Positions 28,087-38,006 of a DNA stretch of 64,000 nt are shown here, piece after piece. Positions within the stretch are counted from its first letter, which is position 1. Every line of letters begins with the position of its first letter. A model generated the notes under the pieces. The model searched no databases. It saw nothing but the letters and a program-made list of their open reading frames with translations, and had not been told where the DNA came from. This DNA is from Novosphingobium sp. EMRT-2 (lineage in GTDB: Bacteria > Pseudomonadota > Alphaproteobacteria > Sphingomonadales > Sphingomonadaceae): contig NZ_CP039695.1 in assembly GCF_005145025.1 (NCBI RefSeq), positions 744,001 through 808,000 on the forward strand, in the 5' to 3' direction. A program made the position numbers and the translations under genes.

Positions 28087-28208
28087 CTTGAGGATCCTTT
28101 TTGCAGGATCACGATGCCTCCAGTCGTCCGGTTGGCGGTGTGATCAGATTATTGGCGTGACGAAACGAACGGTATTCGGATGAAACGGTAGGAAGGTCGG
28201 AACGCGCC

Positions 28209-28385
28209 TCAGTTGGGCTTGAGGCGCTTCTTCTCGGTCACGTCGATCTGGACGACGCGACCCTCGTGCACGGTCAACGAAACGTTGCCGTACTTCAGCC
28301 CGGCAAGGGCTTCGCGCACGCTGGCGATGCTTTCTTCCAGCAGGCGCTCGGCCTCGGTGCGGGGCGCAGCGGGAGAGGTATTCAT
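28209..28385 (-). CDS. YezD family (DUF2292) small protein
   Basis: This 58-residue protein comprises a helix ([19 protein letters not shown]) and a small beta sheet ([20 protein letters not shown]) with a basic tail. It matches the YezD/DUF2292 pattern (I..L.GL.YGSV.I.V.DGRVVQIE). The start overlaps the cysA stop codon by four bases (ATGA), so it is the last gene of the sulfate ABC operon. Members of this family sit in sulfur-assimilation operons in diverse bacteria, but their function is not known. The conserved coupling suggests a regulatory or accessory role in sulfur uptake. Confidence 0.85.
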   Translation of the reverse strand: MNTSPAAPRTEAERLLEESIASVREALAGLKYGNVSLTVHEGRVVQIDVTEKKRLKPN

Positions 28386-29383
28386 GGCTGTGCTCCTTCG
28401 GGGTTGGTATTGAAAACTCGGGATCGAACGGGACGGATCAGCACGGTTTCGCCGGGGTTCGGGCGCGGCTGCGCAACGTCGATATCGATTTCGACAATCA
28501 GGCCGCCCTCCGCCAGCGCGCCTTCGACGCGCCAGGCGCCTCCCTTGCGGAACACGTTGTCCACGAGCAGCGCCTCGCCGCCTTCGCGCACCACTTCAAC
28601 GTCATGCGGGCGGAAGTGGACTTCGTCGCGCGCGCCGCCCGAGGCCGGGCCGGCCGGGATGCGGTTGGTTTCGCCGACGAAGTGCGAGACGAACGGTGTC
28701 GCCGGATGCATGTAGATTTCCTCGGGCGTACCGATCTGCTCGATCACGCCGTTGTTCATCACCACCACGCGGTCGGCCAGTTCCAGCGCCTCTTCCTGGT
28801 CGTGCGTGACGAAGACCGATGTCAGCCCCATCTGCTTGTGCAGTTCGCGCAGCCACCGGCGCAGGTCCTTGCGGACCTTTGCGTCCAAGGCGCCGAAGGG
28901 CTCGTCCAGCAGCAGCAGCCGGGGCTCGATCGCCAGCGCGCGCGCCAGCGCCACACGCTGGCGCTGGCCACCGGAAAGCTGCGCCGGATAGCGATCGCCC
29001 AGCCCATCGAGTTGGACCAGCCGCAGCAGTTCCTCGGCCCGCGCCGCGATGGCCGCGCGCGAAGGACGGTCACGCCGCTTGCGCACGGTCAGGCCAAAGG
29101 CGACGTTGTCGGCCACGGTCATGTGGCGGAACAGCGCATAGTGCTGGAACACGAACCCGACGTGGCGATCGGCCACCTTGCGGTCGGAAACGTCCTCGCC
29201 GCTGAACAGCACCTGTCCGCTGTCCTGGAACTCCAGCCCGGCGATTATCCGCAGCAGCGTGGTCTTGCCCGATCCCGAAGGCCCGAGCAGCGCGATGAAC
29301 TCGCCCGGACGGACTTCGAGATCGATGCCGTGCAGCGCGGCGAAATCGCCAAAGCGCTTGGTAACGTTCTGGACCCTGATCAA
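28382..29383 (-). CDS. cysA: Sulfate/thiosulfate ABC transporter ATP-binding protein CysA
   Basis: CysA is the ATPase that powers sulfate and thiosulfate import through CysT and CysW. It has 333 residues: Walker [15 protein letters not shown]-loop [14 protein letters not shown], signature [16 protein letters not shown], Walker [15 protein letters not shown] and the switch His in [18 protein letters not shown]-type regulatory domain follows (about 235-333). I chose a TTG start because it overlaps the cysW stop by four bases and has a GGGAGCAGGG ribosome site; longer ATG-initiated versions would run into cysW. Confidence 0.93.
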   Translation of the reverse strand: MIRVQNVTKRFGDFAALHGIDLEVRPGEFIALLGPSGSGKTTLLRIIAGLEFQDSGQVLFSGEDVSDRKVADRHVGFVFQHYALFRHMTVADNVAFGLTVRKRRDRPSRAAIAARAEELLRLVQLDGLGDRYPAQLSGGQRQRVALARALAIEPRLLLLDEPFGALDAKVRKDLRRWLRELHKQMGLTSVFVTHDQEEALELADRVVVMNNGVIEQIGTPEEIYMHPATPFVSHFVGETNRIPAGPASGGARDEVHFRPHDVEVVREGGEALLVDNVFRKGGAWRVEGALAEGGLIVEIDIDVAQPRPNPGETVLIRPVRSRVFNTNPEGAQP

Positions 29384-30222
29384 TGCCCTGCTCCCGTATG
29401 GTGGAGGTCGAAGCGCCATTCGAGAATGGTCTTGGCGACCAGCGTGACCAGCGCCAGTAGCGCCAGCAGCGAGGCGACCGCGAAGGCGCCGACGAAATCG
29501 TACTCGTTGTAGAGAATCTCGACATGCAGCGGCATCGTGTTGGTCAGGCCGCGAATGTGGCCCGAAACCACCGAGACCGCGCCGAATTCGCCCATCGCCC
29601 GGGCGTTGCACAGCAGCACGCCATACAGCAGGCCCCAGCGGATGTTCGGCAGCGTCACATGGCGGAACACCTGCCAGCCGTTCGCGCCGAGCGAGACGGC
29701 GGCTTCCTCGTCGTCCTTGCCCTGCTCCATCATCAGCGGGATCAGCTCGCGTGCCACGAACGGGAAGGTGATGAACACCGTGGCCAGCACGATGCCGGGC
29801 ACCGCGAAGATGATCTTGAGGTCGTGCGCCGCCAGCCACGGGCCGAACCAGCCCTGCGCGCCGAACAGCAGCACGAAGATCAGGCCGGATACGACCGGAG
29901 ACACCGAGAACGGCAGGTCGATCAGCGTGATGAGCAGGCTCTTGCCCGGAAAGTGGAACTTGGTGATCGCCCAGCTTGCCGCCACGCCGAACACCATGTT
30001 CAGCGGCACGCTGATCGCCGCGATCAGCAGCGTCAGCTTGATCGCCGCCAGCGCATCGGGGGTGTGGACGGCATCAAGGAACGGCCCCAGCCCCTGCTTC
30101 AGCGCCTCGCTGAACACCACGATCAGCGGCAGCAGCAGGAACACGCCCAGGAACGCGAGCGCCAGCACGATCAGCACGATCTGCGTCAGGCGGCCTTCGG
30201 TGGTGGAACGCGGCCGGCTCAT
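29380..30222 (-). CDS. cysW: Sulfate ABC transporter permease CysW
   Basis: This 280-residue inner-membrane permease has six predicted transmembrane helices, starting with [22 protein letters not shown]. The EAA-type loop that docks to CysA is in [23 protein letters not shown]. The segment [15 protein letters not shown] is characteristic of CysW. It overlaps cysT by four bases and cysA by four bases. Together with CysT it forms the channel of the sulfate importer. Confidence 0.95.
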   Translation of the reverse strand: MSRPRSTTEGRLTQIVLIVLALAFLGVFLLLPLIVVFSEALKQGLGPFLDAVHTPDALAAIKLTLLIAAISVPLNMVFGVAASWAITKFHFPGKSLLITLIDLPFSVSPVVSGLIFVLLFGAQGWFGPWLAAHDLKIIFAVPGIVLATVFITFPFVARELIPLMMEQGKDDEEAAVSLGANGWQVFRHVTLPNIRWGLLYGVLLCNARAMGEFGAVSVVSGHIRGLTNTMPLHVEILYNEYDFVGAFAVASLLALLALVTLVAKTILEWRFDLHHTGAGH

Positions 30223-31070
30223 GCGCCCATCCTCCTGCGGCTGGCGGCCTGGATGAGGTTGATCGCCAGCAGGATCAGGAACGAGGCCAGCATCATCACC
30301 GTGGCGATCGCGGTCGCGCCGGCATAGGCATACTGTTCCAGTTGCGTCACGATCAGCAGCGGCGCGATCTCGGTCTTGCCCGGCATGTTGCCGGCGATGA
30401 AGATCACCGAACCATATTCGCCCACCCCCCGCGCGAACGCGAGCGCGAAGCCGGTGAGCAGCGCCGGAGCGATCGCGGGCACGATCACACGGCGAAAAGT
30501 CTGCAACCGCGTTGCCCCCAGCGTGGCGGCGGCTTCCTCCACATCGCGGCCCAGGTCGGCGAGCACCGGCTCGACCGAGCGCACCACGAAAGGCAAGCCG
30601 ATGAACACCAGCGCCACCACGATGCCCACAGGCGTAAAGGCCACCTTGAGGCCCAGCGGCTCAAGGAACTGCCCGAGCCAGCCGGTCGGCGCGTAAAGCG
30701 CGGTCAGCGCGATGCCCGCCACGGCCGTCGGCAGCGCGAACGGCAGGTCTACCAGCGCGCTGATCACGCGCTTGCCCGGAAAGGCATAGCGCACCAGCAC
30801 CCAGGCGACGAGCAGACCCGACACCGCGTTTACCAGCCCGGCGGCGGCGGCCGTACCGAAGCTGACGCGATAGGCTGCCAGCGCCCGGTCCGAAAAGCCC
30901 ACAGCCACGAATTCGCTCCAGCCCATGCCGGCCGAGCGGATGAAGATCGATGCCAACGGCACCAGCACGATCAGCGTGAGCCAGGCAAGCGTCACCCCGA
31001 ACGTCAAGCCGAAGCCTGGCAGGACGGATGGCTGGCGCCAGCTTTTCGCGCGGGAAAGGGTTCGGGACAT
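30219..31070 (-). CDS. cysT: Sulfate ABC transporter permease CysT
   Basis: This 283-residue permease is the partner of CysW. Features are the N-terminal segment [20 protein letters not shown], six membrane helices, the EAA loop [23 protein letters not shown], and the CysT-type segment [19 protein letters not shown]. It begins 39 bases after the sulfate-binding-protein gene and overlaps cysW by four bases. Also known as cysU. Confidence 0.95.
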   Translation of the reverse strand: MSRTLSRAKSWRQPSVLPGFGLTFGVTLAWLTLIVLVPLASIFIRSAGMGWSEFVAVGFSDRALAAYRVSFGTAAAAGLVNAVSGLLVAWVLVRYAFPGKRVISALVDLPFALPTAVAGIALTALYAPTGWLGQFLEPLGLKVAFTPVGIVVALVFIGLPFVVRSVEPVLADLGRDVEEAAATLGATRLQTFRRVIVPAIAPALLTGFALAFARGVGEYGSVIFIAGNMPGKTEIAPLLIVTQLEQYAYAGATAIATVMMLASFLILLAINLIQAASRRRMGA

Positions 31071-31109
31071 CTGCAGTGGCCTGCTCGATTGCGGAAGGGA
31101 AAGGGAGAC

Positions 31110-32132
31110 TTACTTCTTGGCCGTGATGCGGTCGAAAACGCCGCCATCGTCGAAGAATCGCTTCTGCGCGGCGCCCCATCCGCCGAAGTCCTTGTCGATG
31201 GTGACCATCGGGATCGCGGGGAACTGCGACCGGAACTGCTCGGCCACCTTCGCGTCGCGCGGACGGTAGAAGGTATGCGCGATCGCGGTCTGCGCTTCGG
31301 GCGTATAGAGATAGCGCAGATAGGCGTCGGCCGCTTCCTGCGTACCGTGCTTCTTCGCGTTCTCCGTCACCACCGCGACGGCCGGCTCGGCGAGGATCGA
31401 CAGCGACGGCGTGACGATCTGGAACTTGCCCTTGCCCATTTCCTTTTCGGCCAGCAGCGCCTCGTTTTCCCACGTCAGCAGGACATCACCGATGCCGCGT
31501 TCGACGAAGGTCGTCGTCGCGCCCCGCGCGCCGCTATCCAGCACCGGCACGTTGGCGAACAGCTTGCGGACATAGTCCTCGGCCGCGGCGTCGGAGCCGC
31601 CCGCCTTGCGGCCATAGGCCCAGGCCGCCAGGAAGTTCCAGCGCGCGCCGCCGCCCGTCTTGGGGTTGGGCGTGATGACCTGCACGCCGGGGCGGACAAG
31701 ATCGTTCCAGTCCTTGATGCCTTTGGGGTTGCCCTTGCGGACAAGGAAAACGATCGTCGAGGTATAGGGTGACGAATTGTCGGGCAACGCCTTCTGCCAG
31801 TCCGCCGGCAGCAGCTTGGCGCGCGCCGCGATCTGGTCGATGTCGTAGGCGAGCGCGAGCGTCGCCACATCCGCTTCCAGACCGTCGATGATCGCGCGGC
31901 CCTGCTTGCCCGAACCGCCATGGCTCATCCGGAAGGTCACGTCCTTGCCGGTCTTCTGCTTCCAGTAGGCAGCGAAGGCGGGATTGATCGCCTGATAGAG
32001 TTCGCGCGTGGGATCATAGGAGACGTTGGTCAGCACGATGCCATTGCCGTTCCCGCCGGCTCCGCCCGAACAGGCAGACAGGGTCATGGTCAGTGCCGCG
32101 GCGGCGGACAGGAACAGGCGGCGATTCATCAT
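31110..32132 (-). CDS. sbp: Sulfate-binding periplasmic protein
   Basis: This 340-residue substrate-binding protein is first in the sulfate ABC operon. An N-terminal signal with the lipobox-like LSACSGG suggests it may be lipid-anchored rather than freely periplasmic. The binding-protein blocks [38 protein letters not shown], and [21 protein letters not shown] are standard for Sbp/CysP. An internal LTWENEALL block supports the assignment. GGGAGA precedes the start. A short dyad CTAT-N4-ATAG 38 bases upstream is a possible LysR-type site. Confidence 0.93.
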   Translation of the reverse strand: MMNRRLFLSAAAALTMTLSACSGGAGGNGNGIVLTNVSYDPTRELYQAINPAFAAYWKQKTGKDVTFRMSHGGSGKQGRAIIDGLEADVATLALAYDIDQIAARAKLLPADWQKALPDNSSPYTSTIVFLVRKGNPKGIKDWNDLVRPGVQVITPNPKTGGGARWNFLAAWAYGRKAGGSDAAAEDYVRKLFANVPVLDSGARGATTTFVERGIGDVLLTWENEALLAEKEMGKGKFQIVTPSLSILAEPAVAVVTENAKKHGTQEAADAYLRYLYTPEAQTAIAHTFYRPRDAKVAEQFRSQFPAIPMVTIDKDFGGWGAAQKRFFDDGGVFDRITAKK

Positions 32133-32558
32133 GTTTGTCTCCCTGTTGATGTGCGCTGCATATACTCAACTATTTCGATAGACATTAAAGACTCTCTGTG
32201 CACTCCTAAAGGCAAACTATCGACGCCCCCGTCGGCTCCCTGGGAAAGAGGCGGCCCATGCGCAAAGACCGCCTCCTCCCCACCGTGGCGGCCCGCGGCA
32301 GAATCATCGCTGCGAACCGACGCCTCCTTTTAACTCAACTTTATGAGTAGAGAATAGACTGGCGACAGGACGCGCGCATTTGGCGACAGACCGAGCGCGC
32401 ACCAGCGCGCCGGGCGATGTCCCTGAAAAACGAAACCATCGTTGCCGGCACCGGTTGCGAAAATCGCCGGATTAAGAAAGAATTTCGTCATGGAGGCGTA
32501 ACACGGCACCACCATGGCGCAGGCTGGGGTCCATCCGGGCAGCAACACGGAGCACAGG
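32133..32558. other. Divergent intergenic region between sbp and ppk1
   Basis: This 426-base stretch carries no convincing gene. It holds a dyad CTAT-N4-ATAG (32170-32181) near the sbp start, a 7-bp inverted repeat GAGGCGG/CCGCCTC (32248-32275), and two copies of ACTCAACT (32164-32171 and 32334-32341). It must contain the promoters of both divergent units. No known riboswitch or clear Pho box was recognised. Confidence 0.5.
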
Positions 32559-34715
32559 GTGAGCGACGAAAAACGTGTCGTAAGCGGCACGGAAGCCCAT
32601 GTCGGCGATCGCTATTTCAATCGCGAGCTGAGCTGGCTCGCCTTCAATCGACGGGTTCTGGCGGAAGCGCGGAACACCGACTATCCGCTTCTGGAACGGC
32701 TGCGCTTCCTGTCGATTTCCGGCAGCAACCTCGACGAGTTCATGATGGTGCGCGTCGCCGGCCTGGCCGGGCAGGTACGCCGGCAGATCGGCGAAGTCTC
32801 GATCGACGGCCAGACCCCTGCGCAGCAGTTGCAGGCCGCCTATGGCGCCGTCACCGATCTCGTTTCAGGCCAGCAGGACGTGCTGACCGAACTCACCGGC
32901 AAACTGGGCGAGGCGGGCATCCGCCTGGTGGGCGAAGGTCCGGTCGATCGCGCCGAGGCCGAATGGCTGTCGCACTATTTCCGCGAACACGTCGTCCCGG
33001 TGCTGACGCCCCAGGCGATCGATCCGGCGCATCCCTTTCCGTTCATCGCCAACCAGGGAACCGGCATTCTCTTCACGATGACGCGCATCGCCGACGGCGC
33101 CGACGTCAACGAGATGATCCTGATTCCACCCGCCCTGCCCCGCTTCGTGCGCCTGCCCGGCGAAGAAGCCGCGTGGATCGCGATCGAGGAACTGGTGCGC
33201 CGCCACGCCATGCACCTGTTCCCGGGCTTCCGCATCCAGGGTCATGGCGTGTTCCGCGTGCTGCGCGATAGCGACATCGAAGTGGAGGAAGACGCCGAGG
33301 ATCTCGTCCGCTACTTCCGCACCGCGATCCAGCGGCGCCGGCGCGGCAAGGTGATCATGCTGCACCTGCAGGACGATTTCGATCCGGCGGCGGAGCAACT
33401 GCTGCGCCAGCAATTGCGGCTGGACCATGCGCTCGTTCTCAAGTCGCGCGGGGTGATCGGCATCAACGGCCTGTCCGCCGTGGTCGACGAAGCCCGGCCG
33501 GACCTGAAATTCGAACCCTACAGCCCGCGCTACCCCGAACGCATTCTCGAACACGATGGCGATTGTTTCGCGGCGATCCGCGAGAAGGACATCGTGATCC
33601 ACCACCCCTACGAAAGCTTCGAGGTGGTGATCGATTTCCTCCACCAGGCCGCATCCGATCCCGACGTGGTGGCGATCAAGCAGACGCTCTATCGCGCGGG
33701 CAAGCAATCGGCGGTGATCGCGGCGCTGATCGCGGCAGCCGAGGCGGGCAAGTCGGTCACGGCCGTCGTCGAACTGAAGGCGCGGTTCGACGAGGAACAG
33801 AACCTGATGTGGGCCTCGCAACTCGAACGCGCGGGCGTGCAGGTGATCTACGGCTTCGTCGACTGGAAGACCCACGCCAAGGTCTCACTGGTCGTGCGCC
33901 GCGAAGGGGATGGCTACCGCACGTACTGCCACTTCGGGACGGGCAATTATCACCCGGTCACCGCGCGGATCTACACCGATCTTTCGTTCTTCACCGCCGA
34001 CCCCAAGTTCGGGCGCGACGCGGGCCGGCTGTTCAACTTCATCACCGGCTATGTCGAGCCCAAGGGCACCGAAATGCTGGCGATAGCCCCGATCGGGCTG
34101 CGCAACACGCTATACGATCACATCGATCGCGAAATCGCCTTCGCGCGCGCCGGCAAGCACGCGACGATCTGGGCCAAGCTCAATTCGCTGACCGACGAAA
34201 AGCTGATCGACCGCCTCTACGCCGCCAGCCAGGCCGGCGTGGAGATCAGCCTGGTCGTGCGTGGCATCTGCTGCCTGCGCCCCGGCGTGCCCGGCCTTTC
34301 GGAACGGATCTATGTGAAGTCCATCATCGGCCGGTTCCTTGAACACAGCCGGATCTGGGCCTTCGGCAACGCCGCGCGCCTGCCCAACAAGCGCGCACGC
34401 GTATTCATCTCCTCGGCCGACGGGATGAGCCGCAACCTTGATCGCCGCGTGGAAGTGCTGGTGCCGATCCGCAACAGCACGGTGCACGATCAGGTGCTCG
34501 ATCAGGTCATGCTTGCCAACCTGCTGGATACGGAGCAGAGCTGGAAACTGGAACCGGATGGAAGCTACCACCGGATGGATCGTGGCCCCTCTCCCTTTAA
34601 CCTGCATCGCTATTTCATGACCAACCCCTCCCTCTCCGGTCGCGGTGCGGCGCTGACCAAGGGCCGCAAGGTGCCCAAGCTCGCGTTGCGGCGCGGCGGC
34701 GCCAGCCGGGGCTGA
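32559..34715 (+). CDS. ppk1: Polyphosphate kinase 1
   Basis: PPK1 reversibly polymerises the gamma-phosphate of ATP into polyphosphate at the membrane. The protein has about 718 residues. The N-terminal segment RYFNRELSWLAFNRRVLAEA, SGSNLDEFMMVRVAGL, the catalytic phospho-His region QVIYGFVDWKTHAKVSLVVR with YCHFGTGNYHP, and the C-terminal RGICCLRPGVPG are all family hallmarks. The GTG at 32559 was preferred; an ATG at 32514 would add 15 residues without conserved sequence. The ppx gene follows after 11 bases, forming a synthesis/degradation pair. Confidence 0.94.
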   Translation: MSDEKRVVSGTEAHVGDRYFNRELSWLAFNRRVLAEARNTDYPLLERLRFLSISGSNLDEFMMVRVAGLAGQVRRQIGEVSIDGQTPAQQLQAAYGAVTDLVSGQQDVLTELTGKLGEAGIRLVGEGPVDRAEAEWLSHYFREHVVPVLTPQAIDPAHPFPFIANQGTGILFTMTRIADGADVNEMILIPPALPRFVRLPGEEAAWIAIEELVRRHAMHLFPGFRIQGHGVFRVLRDSDIEVEEDAEDLVRYFRTAIQRRRRGKVIMLHLQDDFDPAAEQLLRQQLRLDHALVLKSRGVIGINGLSAVVDEARPDLKFEPYSPRYPERILEHDGDCFAAIREKDIVIHHPYESFEVVIDFLHQAASDPDVVAIKQTLYRAGKQSAVIAALIAAAEAGKSVTAVVELKARFDEEQNLMWASQLERAGVQVIYGFVDWKTHAKVSLVVRREGDGYRTYCHFGTGNYHPVTARIYTDLSFFTADPKFGRDAGRLFNFITGYVEPKGTEMLAIAPIGLRNTLYDHIDREIAFARAGKHATIWAKLNSLTDEKLIDRLYAASQAGVEISLVVRGICCLRPGVPGLSERIYVKSIIGRFLEHSRIWAFGNAARLPNKRARVFISSADGMSRNLDRRVEVLVPIRNSTVHDQVLDQVMLANLLDTEQSWKLEPDGSYHRMDRGPSPFNLHRYFMTNPSLSGRGAALTKGRKVPKLALRRGGASRG

Positions 34716-34726
34716 CGCATTTCACG

Positions 34727-36220
34727 ATGGCCAGCAGGGACAGGTCCGGACAGAGCCAGCGGGCGGGACCGCGCAGCCCGTCGCGCGCGATCATCGACAT
34801 CGGATCGAACACCGTCCGGCTGGTGATCTACGGCGGCCCGCAACGCGCGCCGGAAATCCTGCACAACGAAAAGGTGGCCGCTCGCCTGGGCAAGGGCGTG
34901 GCTGAAAACGGGCTGCTGTCCGAAAAGGCCTCCACCGCCGCGCTCGTCTCGCTGCGGCGCTATCGCGCGCTGCTGGACCTGATCGGCGTCCGCACGGTCG
35001 ACGTGGTCGCCACGGCCGCGGTGCGGGACGCCCGCAACGGCGCGGCTTTTCTGGATGAAGTCCGCGCGATCGGCTTTGCTCCCCGCCTGCTTTCGGGCGA
35101 AGAGGAAGCAGTGACCAGCGCGCATGGCGTTACCGGCGCGTTCCCCGACGCGCACGGCGTGGTCGGCGATCTCGGCGGCGGCAGCCTTGAACTGGTCGAT
35201 GTCGATGGCGGTAGCTGCACGCACGGCGTCAGCATGCCGCTGGGCACGTTGCGGCTGCCGGCCCTGCGCGCCGACGGTGACCGGGCCTTTGCCAAGCGTA
35301 TCGGCAACGCGCTCGACAGGGCGGAATGGCGCGCCACGCCCGGGACCACGCTTTACCTCGTCGGGGGATCGCTCCGCGCGTTCGCGCGCTATGCCATGGT
35401 CCGCAGCGAATGGCCGATCGACGACCCCCACGGGTTCGAGCTTCCCGCCGCAGCCGCGCTGAAATTCGCGCGCACCCTCGCCCGGCGCAAAGGGTTGAGC
35501 CCGGTTCCCATCGCGGGCGTTTCCGGGTCACGGCTTACCGGCCTGCCCGATACCGCGGCGCTGCTGGCCGTGCTGGTGCGAAAGCTGGGACCCGCGCGGC
35601 TGGTGTTTTCATCGTGGGGCCTGCGCGAAGGCGTGCTGTGGGAAGCCATGCCGACAGCGGTACGAACCCAGGACCCGCTCGTGGCTGGCGTCTCGGCCTT
35701 CATCAACGATCAGGGCATATCGCCCAGCACGGGCACCATGGTCGCCGGATGGACGGCCAGCGCTCGCCCGGCCGGCAGCGGCGGTCGGCACGAACAGCTC
35801 CGCCTTGCCGCCACCATGCTGAGTCTCGCCTCGGCCCGGATCGAACCCAATCTGCGCGCGGACCATGCGCGCGACTGGGCGTTGCGCAAGCGCTGGATCG
35901 GTATCACGGCGCAGGAACGCGCGATGCTGGCCGCGGCGATCATCGCCAATGCCGGCAAGATGGAACTGCCCCCCACGCTTACCGCGCTGCTGTCGCCGGC
36001 AGCGCTGCGCGAGGCGCAGGCCTGGGGCCTTGCCACGCGCCTGTGTCGCCGCTTCACGTACGCCATGCCGCAGGGCCTAAGCGCCAGCACGCTGACCGTG
36101 GAGGGAGATACCCTGGTCCTCTCCGTCGCCCCGGGGCTTGCCGAACTCGTCAACGAAGGTGTGTCACGCGATCTCAAGGCGCTGGCTGCGCATCTTGGCC
36201 TCAAACAGGACGTGCGTTGA
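34727..36220 (+). CDS. ppx: Exopolyphosphatase, Ppx/GppA family
   Basis: This 497-residue protein has the ASKHA fold. The phosphate-1 motif AIIDIGSNTVRLVIYG is near residue 22. ARNGAAFLDEVRAIGFAPRLLSGEEEAVTSAHGV and the phosphate-2 motif VVGDLGGGSLELVDVD follow. The C-terminal part contains HD-like helices as in longer Ppx proteins. It releases terminal phosphate from polyphosphate, and related proteins hydrolyse pppGpp; the two activities cannot be separated here. The position directly behind ppk1 favours polyphosphate turnover. Confidence 0.92.
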   Translation: MASRDRSGQSQRAGPRSPSRAIIDIGSNTVRLVIYGGPQRAPEILHNEKVAARLGKGVAENGLLSEKASTAALVSLRRYRALLDLIGVRTVDVVATAAVRDARNGAAFLDEVRAIGFAPRLLSGEEEAVTSAHGVTGAFPDAHGVVGDLGGGSLELVDVDGGSCTHGVSMPLGTLRLPALRADGDRAFAKRIGNALDRAEWRATPGTTLYLVGGSLRAFARYAMVRSEWPIDDPHGFELPAAAALKFARTLARRKGLSPVPIAGVSGSRLTGLPDTAALLAVLVRKLGPARLVFSSWGLREGVLWEAMPTAVRTQDPLVAGVSAFINDQGISPSTGTMVAGWTASARPAGSGGRHEQLRLAATMLSLASARIEPNLRADHARDWALRKRWIGITAQERAMLAAAIIANAGKMELPPTLTALLSPAALREAQAWGLATRLCRRFTYAMPQGLSASTLTVEGDTLVLSVAPGLAELVNEGVSRDLKALAAHLGLKQDVR

Positions 36221-36345
36221 TACGTTCCGCCCGATCGCGATGAATAGAACGCCGATAAGGACTCGTTCACCTTTCGCGTTCGTATGAACAAAACCTTTTT
36301 GGATCAAATGGGTAAGCCGACAATATGCTTTGCCGGCTTTGGGAT

Positions 36346-36666
36346 ATGCCCATGAGTAACCCCCTATCGCTCCATCGGCGCCCCGAGATGCGCCTGGCGA
36401 ACCGCCTGGAAACGCGGCTGTCGGTGCAATACCGCCGATTCACGCAGCGCTTGCCCGGCATCGTCCTTGATCTGTCTTGCGATGGCGCGCGGCTTTCCTC
36501 GGTGGAACGTCTGCGCCCGGGCGACAAGCTGTGGCTGACCTTGCCCGGTCTGGCGCCGTGCCTGGCCCGCGTCGTCTGGGTCAACGCGTCACTGGCGGGA
36601 TGCCGGCTTGCCGCGCCGCTCCATCCGGCCGTCCTCAAGGCGCTGGTCGAAAACAACCCCGCCTAG
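36346..36666 (+). CDS. PilZ-domain protein
   Basis: This 106-residue protein is essentially a single PilZ domain, a c-di-GMP binding module. An RxxxR-like motif is found in NRLETRLSVQYR, and the second motif D-x-S-x-x-G appears as LDLSCDGARL. The remainder (GDKLWLTLPGLAPCLARVVWVNASLAGCRLAAPLHPAVLKAL) fits the six-stranded barrel. It lacks a fused effector domain, so it presumably works by binding a partner. It follows ppx by 125 bases and its 3' end overlaps convergent modC by four bases. The start could be 36346 or 36352. Confidence 0.85.
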   Translation: MPMSNPLSLHRRPEMRLANRLETRLSVQYRRFTQRLPGIVLDLSCDGARLSSVERLRPGDKLWLTLPGLAPCLARVVWVNASLAGCRLAAPLHPAVLKALVENNPA

Positions 36667-37313
36667 AACGGCACCACGGTGCCGGCCAGACGATCGATTT
36701 CGGAGCGGTCGTGGCTGACATAGAGGATCGGCAGCCGCAATTCGTCGCGCAGCCGTTCGATCACCTGCATGATCTCGTCCCGGCGCTTCGCGTCGAGCGA
36801 AGCCAGCGGCTCATCCAGCAACAGGAAGCGCGGACCGGCCAACAGCGCCCGTCCGATGGCCACGCGTTGCGCCTCCCCGCCGGACAGCGTACGCGGCCAG
36901 CGATCGAGCAGATGATCGATGCCCAGAAACGCGCTCGCGTCCTCCAGCGTCATGAACCGCCGGTCGGTCGGCGCCAGCCGCGCGCCGTAAAGCAGGTTGT
37001 CACGCACGCGCCGATGCGGAAACAGGCGGGCTTGCTGGAACACGTACCCGCAGGCGCGCCGTTCGGGCGGAACGTCGATGCGCTGGCCGGCATCGAACAG
37101 AGGCGTACCCGCTATCGTGATGTGCCCGCGTTCGGGTCGCAGCAATCCGGCGATGGCGTCCAGCACAGTGGTCTTGCCGGCACCGGATGGCCCGAACAGG
37201 GCCGTCAGCCCGGCGGTGCTGGTGAAGCGCGCCTCGATCAGCCGGTTCCCGCGCCGGATCGCCACGTCGACAGCGAACGCGGGGGCTTCAGCAGGAGGCC
37301 CGTCAAAGGACAT
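36663..37313 (-). CDS. modC: Molybdate ABC transporter ATP-binding protein ModC, without a C-terminal TOBE domain
   Basis: ModC is the ATPase of the molybdate importer. Features are Walker A GPSGAGKTTVLDA, Q-loop GYVFQQARLFPHRRV, signature LSGGEAQRVAIGRALLAG, Walker B RFLLLDEPLASLDA, and switch YVSHDRSEIDRLA. It has only 216 residues, while typical ModC has about 350, with a molybdate-binding TOBE/Mop domain after the ATPase. Here the protein stops just after the switch region, and its last bases overlap the convergent PilZ gene. The reading frame ends cleanly, so this is probably a natural short form. The start overlaps modB by 11 bases. Confidence 0.9.
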   Translation of the reverse strand: MSFDGPPAEAPAFAVDVAIRRGNRLIEARFTSTAGLTALFGPSGAGKTTVLDAIAGLLRPERGHITIAGTPLFDAGQRIDVPPERRACGYVFQQARLFPHRRVRDNLLYGARLAPTDRRFMTLEDASAFLGIDHLLDRWPRTLSGGEAQRVAIGRALLAGPRFLLLDEPLASLDAKRRDEIMQVIERLRDELRLPILYVSHDRSEIDRLAGTVVPF

Positions 37314-37998
37314 GGCTGCCTCCCCGCGTGCCGAAACGCCGCGCCAGCAGTTCGGACGCGACCAGCGCCACCAGCGAGAGCGCCACGGATATGCCCGCCA
37401 GCCGTGCCACCATCGCATCGCCATCGGGCATCTGCAGCGCCGAATAGATCGCCAGCGGCAGCGTGCGCGTTTCGCCGGGGATGTTGGAAACGAACGTGAT
37501 GGTCGCGCCGAACTCGCCGATCGACCGCGCGAAGCCCAGCACGGCGCCGGCCAGGATACCCGGCAGCGAGAGCGGAAGGGTAATCGTCAGGAACGCACGC
37601 CACGGCCCCGCGCCCAACGTCCGCGCCGCGTTCTCCAGCCGCGTGTCGACCGCTTCCAGCGAGAGCCGCATCGCCCGGACCATCAGCGGCAGCGCCATGA
37701 TCGCGGCCGCCAGCGCCGCCCCGGTCCAGCGGAACATCAGCGTGATGCCGAACGTGCGGTCCAGCCAACTTCCGACCGGACCATTCCCGCCGAAGGCGAT
37801 CAGCAGCAGCCAGCCCGTCACCACCGGCGGCACCACCAGTGGCAGGTGGACCACCGCGTCGACCAGCACCTTGCCCGGAAAGCGCACGCGCGCCAGCAGC
37901 CAGGCAAGCGCGAACGCCAGCGGCAGCATGAGACCGACGCCCACCACGCTGACTTTCAGCGAAAGCAGCACGATCTCCCATTCTTCCGCCGACAGCAT
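37303..37998 (-). CDS. modB: Molybdate ABC transporter permease ModB
   Basis: This 231-residue inner-membrane permease has five or six membrane helices (LLSLKVSVVGVGLMLPLAFALA at the N-terminus). Diagnostic stretches are LPLVVPPVVTGWLLLIAFG and the EAA loop ENAARTLGAGPWRAFLTITLPLSLPG, with ARSIGEFGATITFVSNIPGETRTLPLAIY. This last region is a signature of ModB. It starts 8 bases after modA and overlaps modC, so modABC is one transcription unit. Confidence 0.95.
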   Translation of the reverse strand: MLSAEEWEIVLLSLKVSVVGVGLMLPLAFALAWLLARVRFPGKVLVDAVVHLPLVVPPVVTGWLLLIAFGGNGPVGSWLDRTFGITLMFRWTGAALAAAIMALPLMVRAMRLSLEAVDTRLENAARTLGAGPWRAFLTITLPLSLPGILAGAVLGFARSIGEFGATITFVSNIPGETRTLPLAIYSALQMPDGDAMVARLAGISVALSLVALVASELLARRFGTRGGSHVL

Positions 37999-38006
37999 GA
38001 AGTGCC

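Noticed and set aside
32133..32558. SAM-type riboswitch upstream of the sulfate operon
   Set aside because: A 7-bp hairpin is present, but none of the conserved SAM-I or SAM-II core sequences could be identified.
32390..32558. Pho box upstream of ppk1
   Set aside because: Only one poor half-site (CGTCAT) was found, without a second unit at 11 bases.
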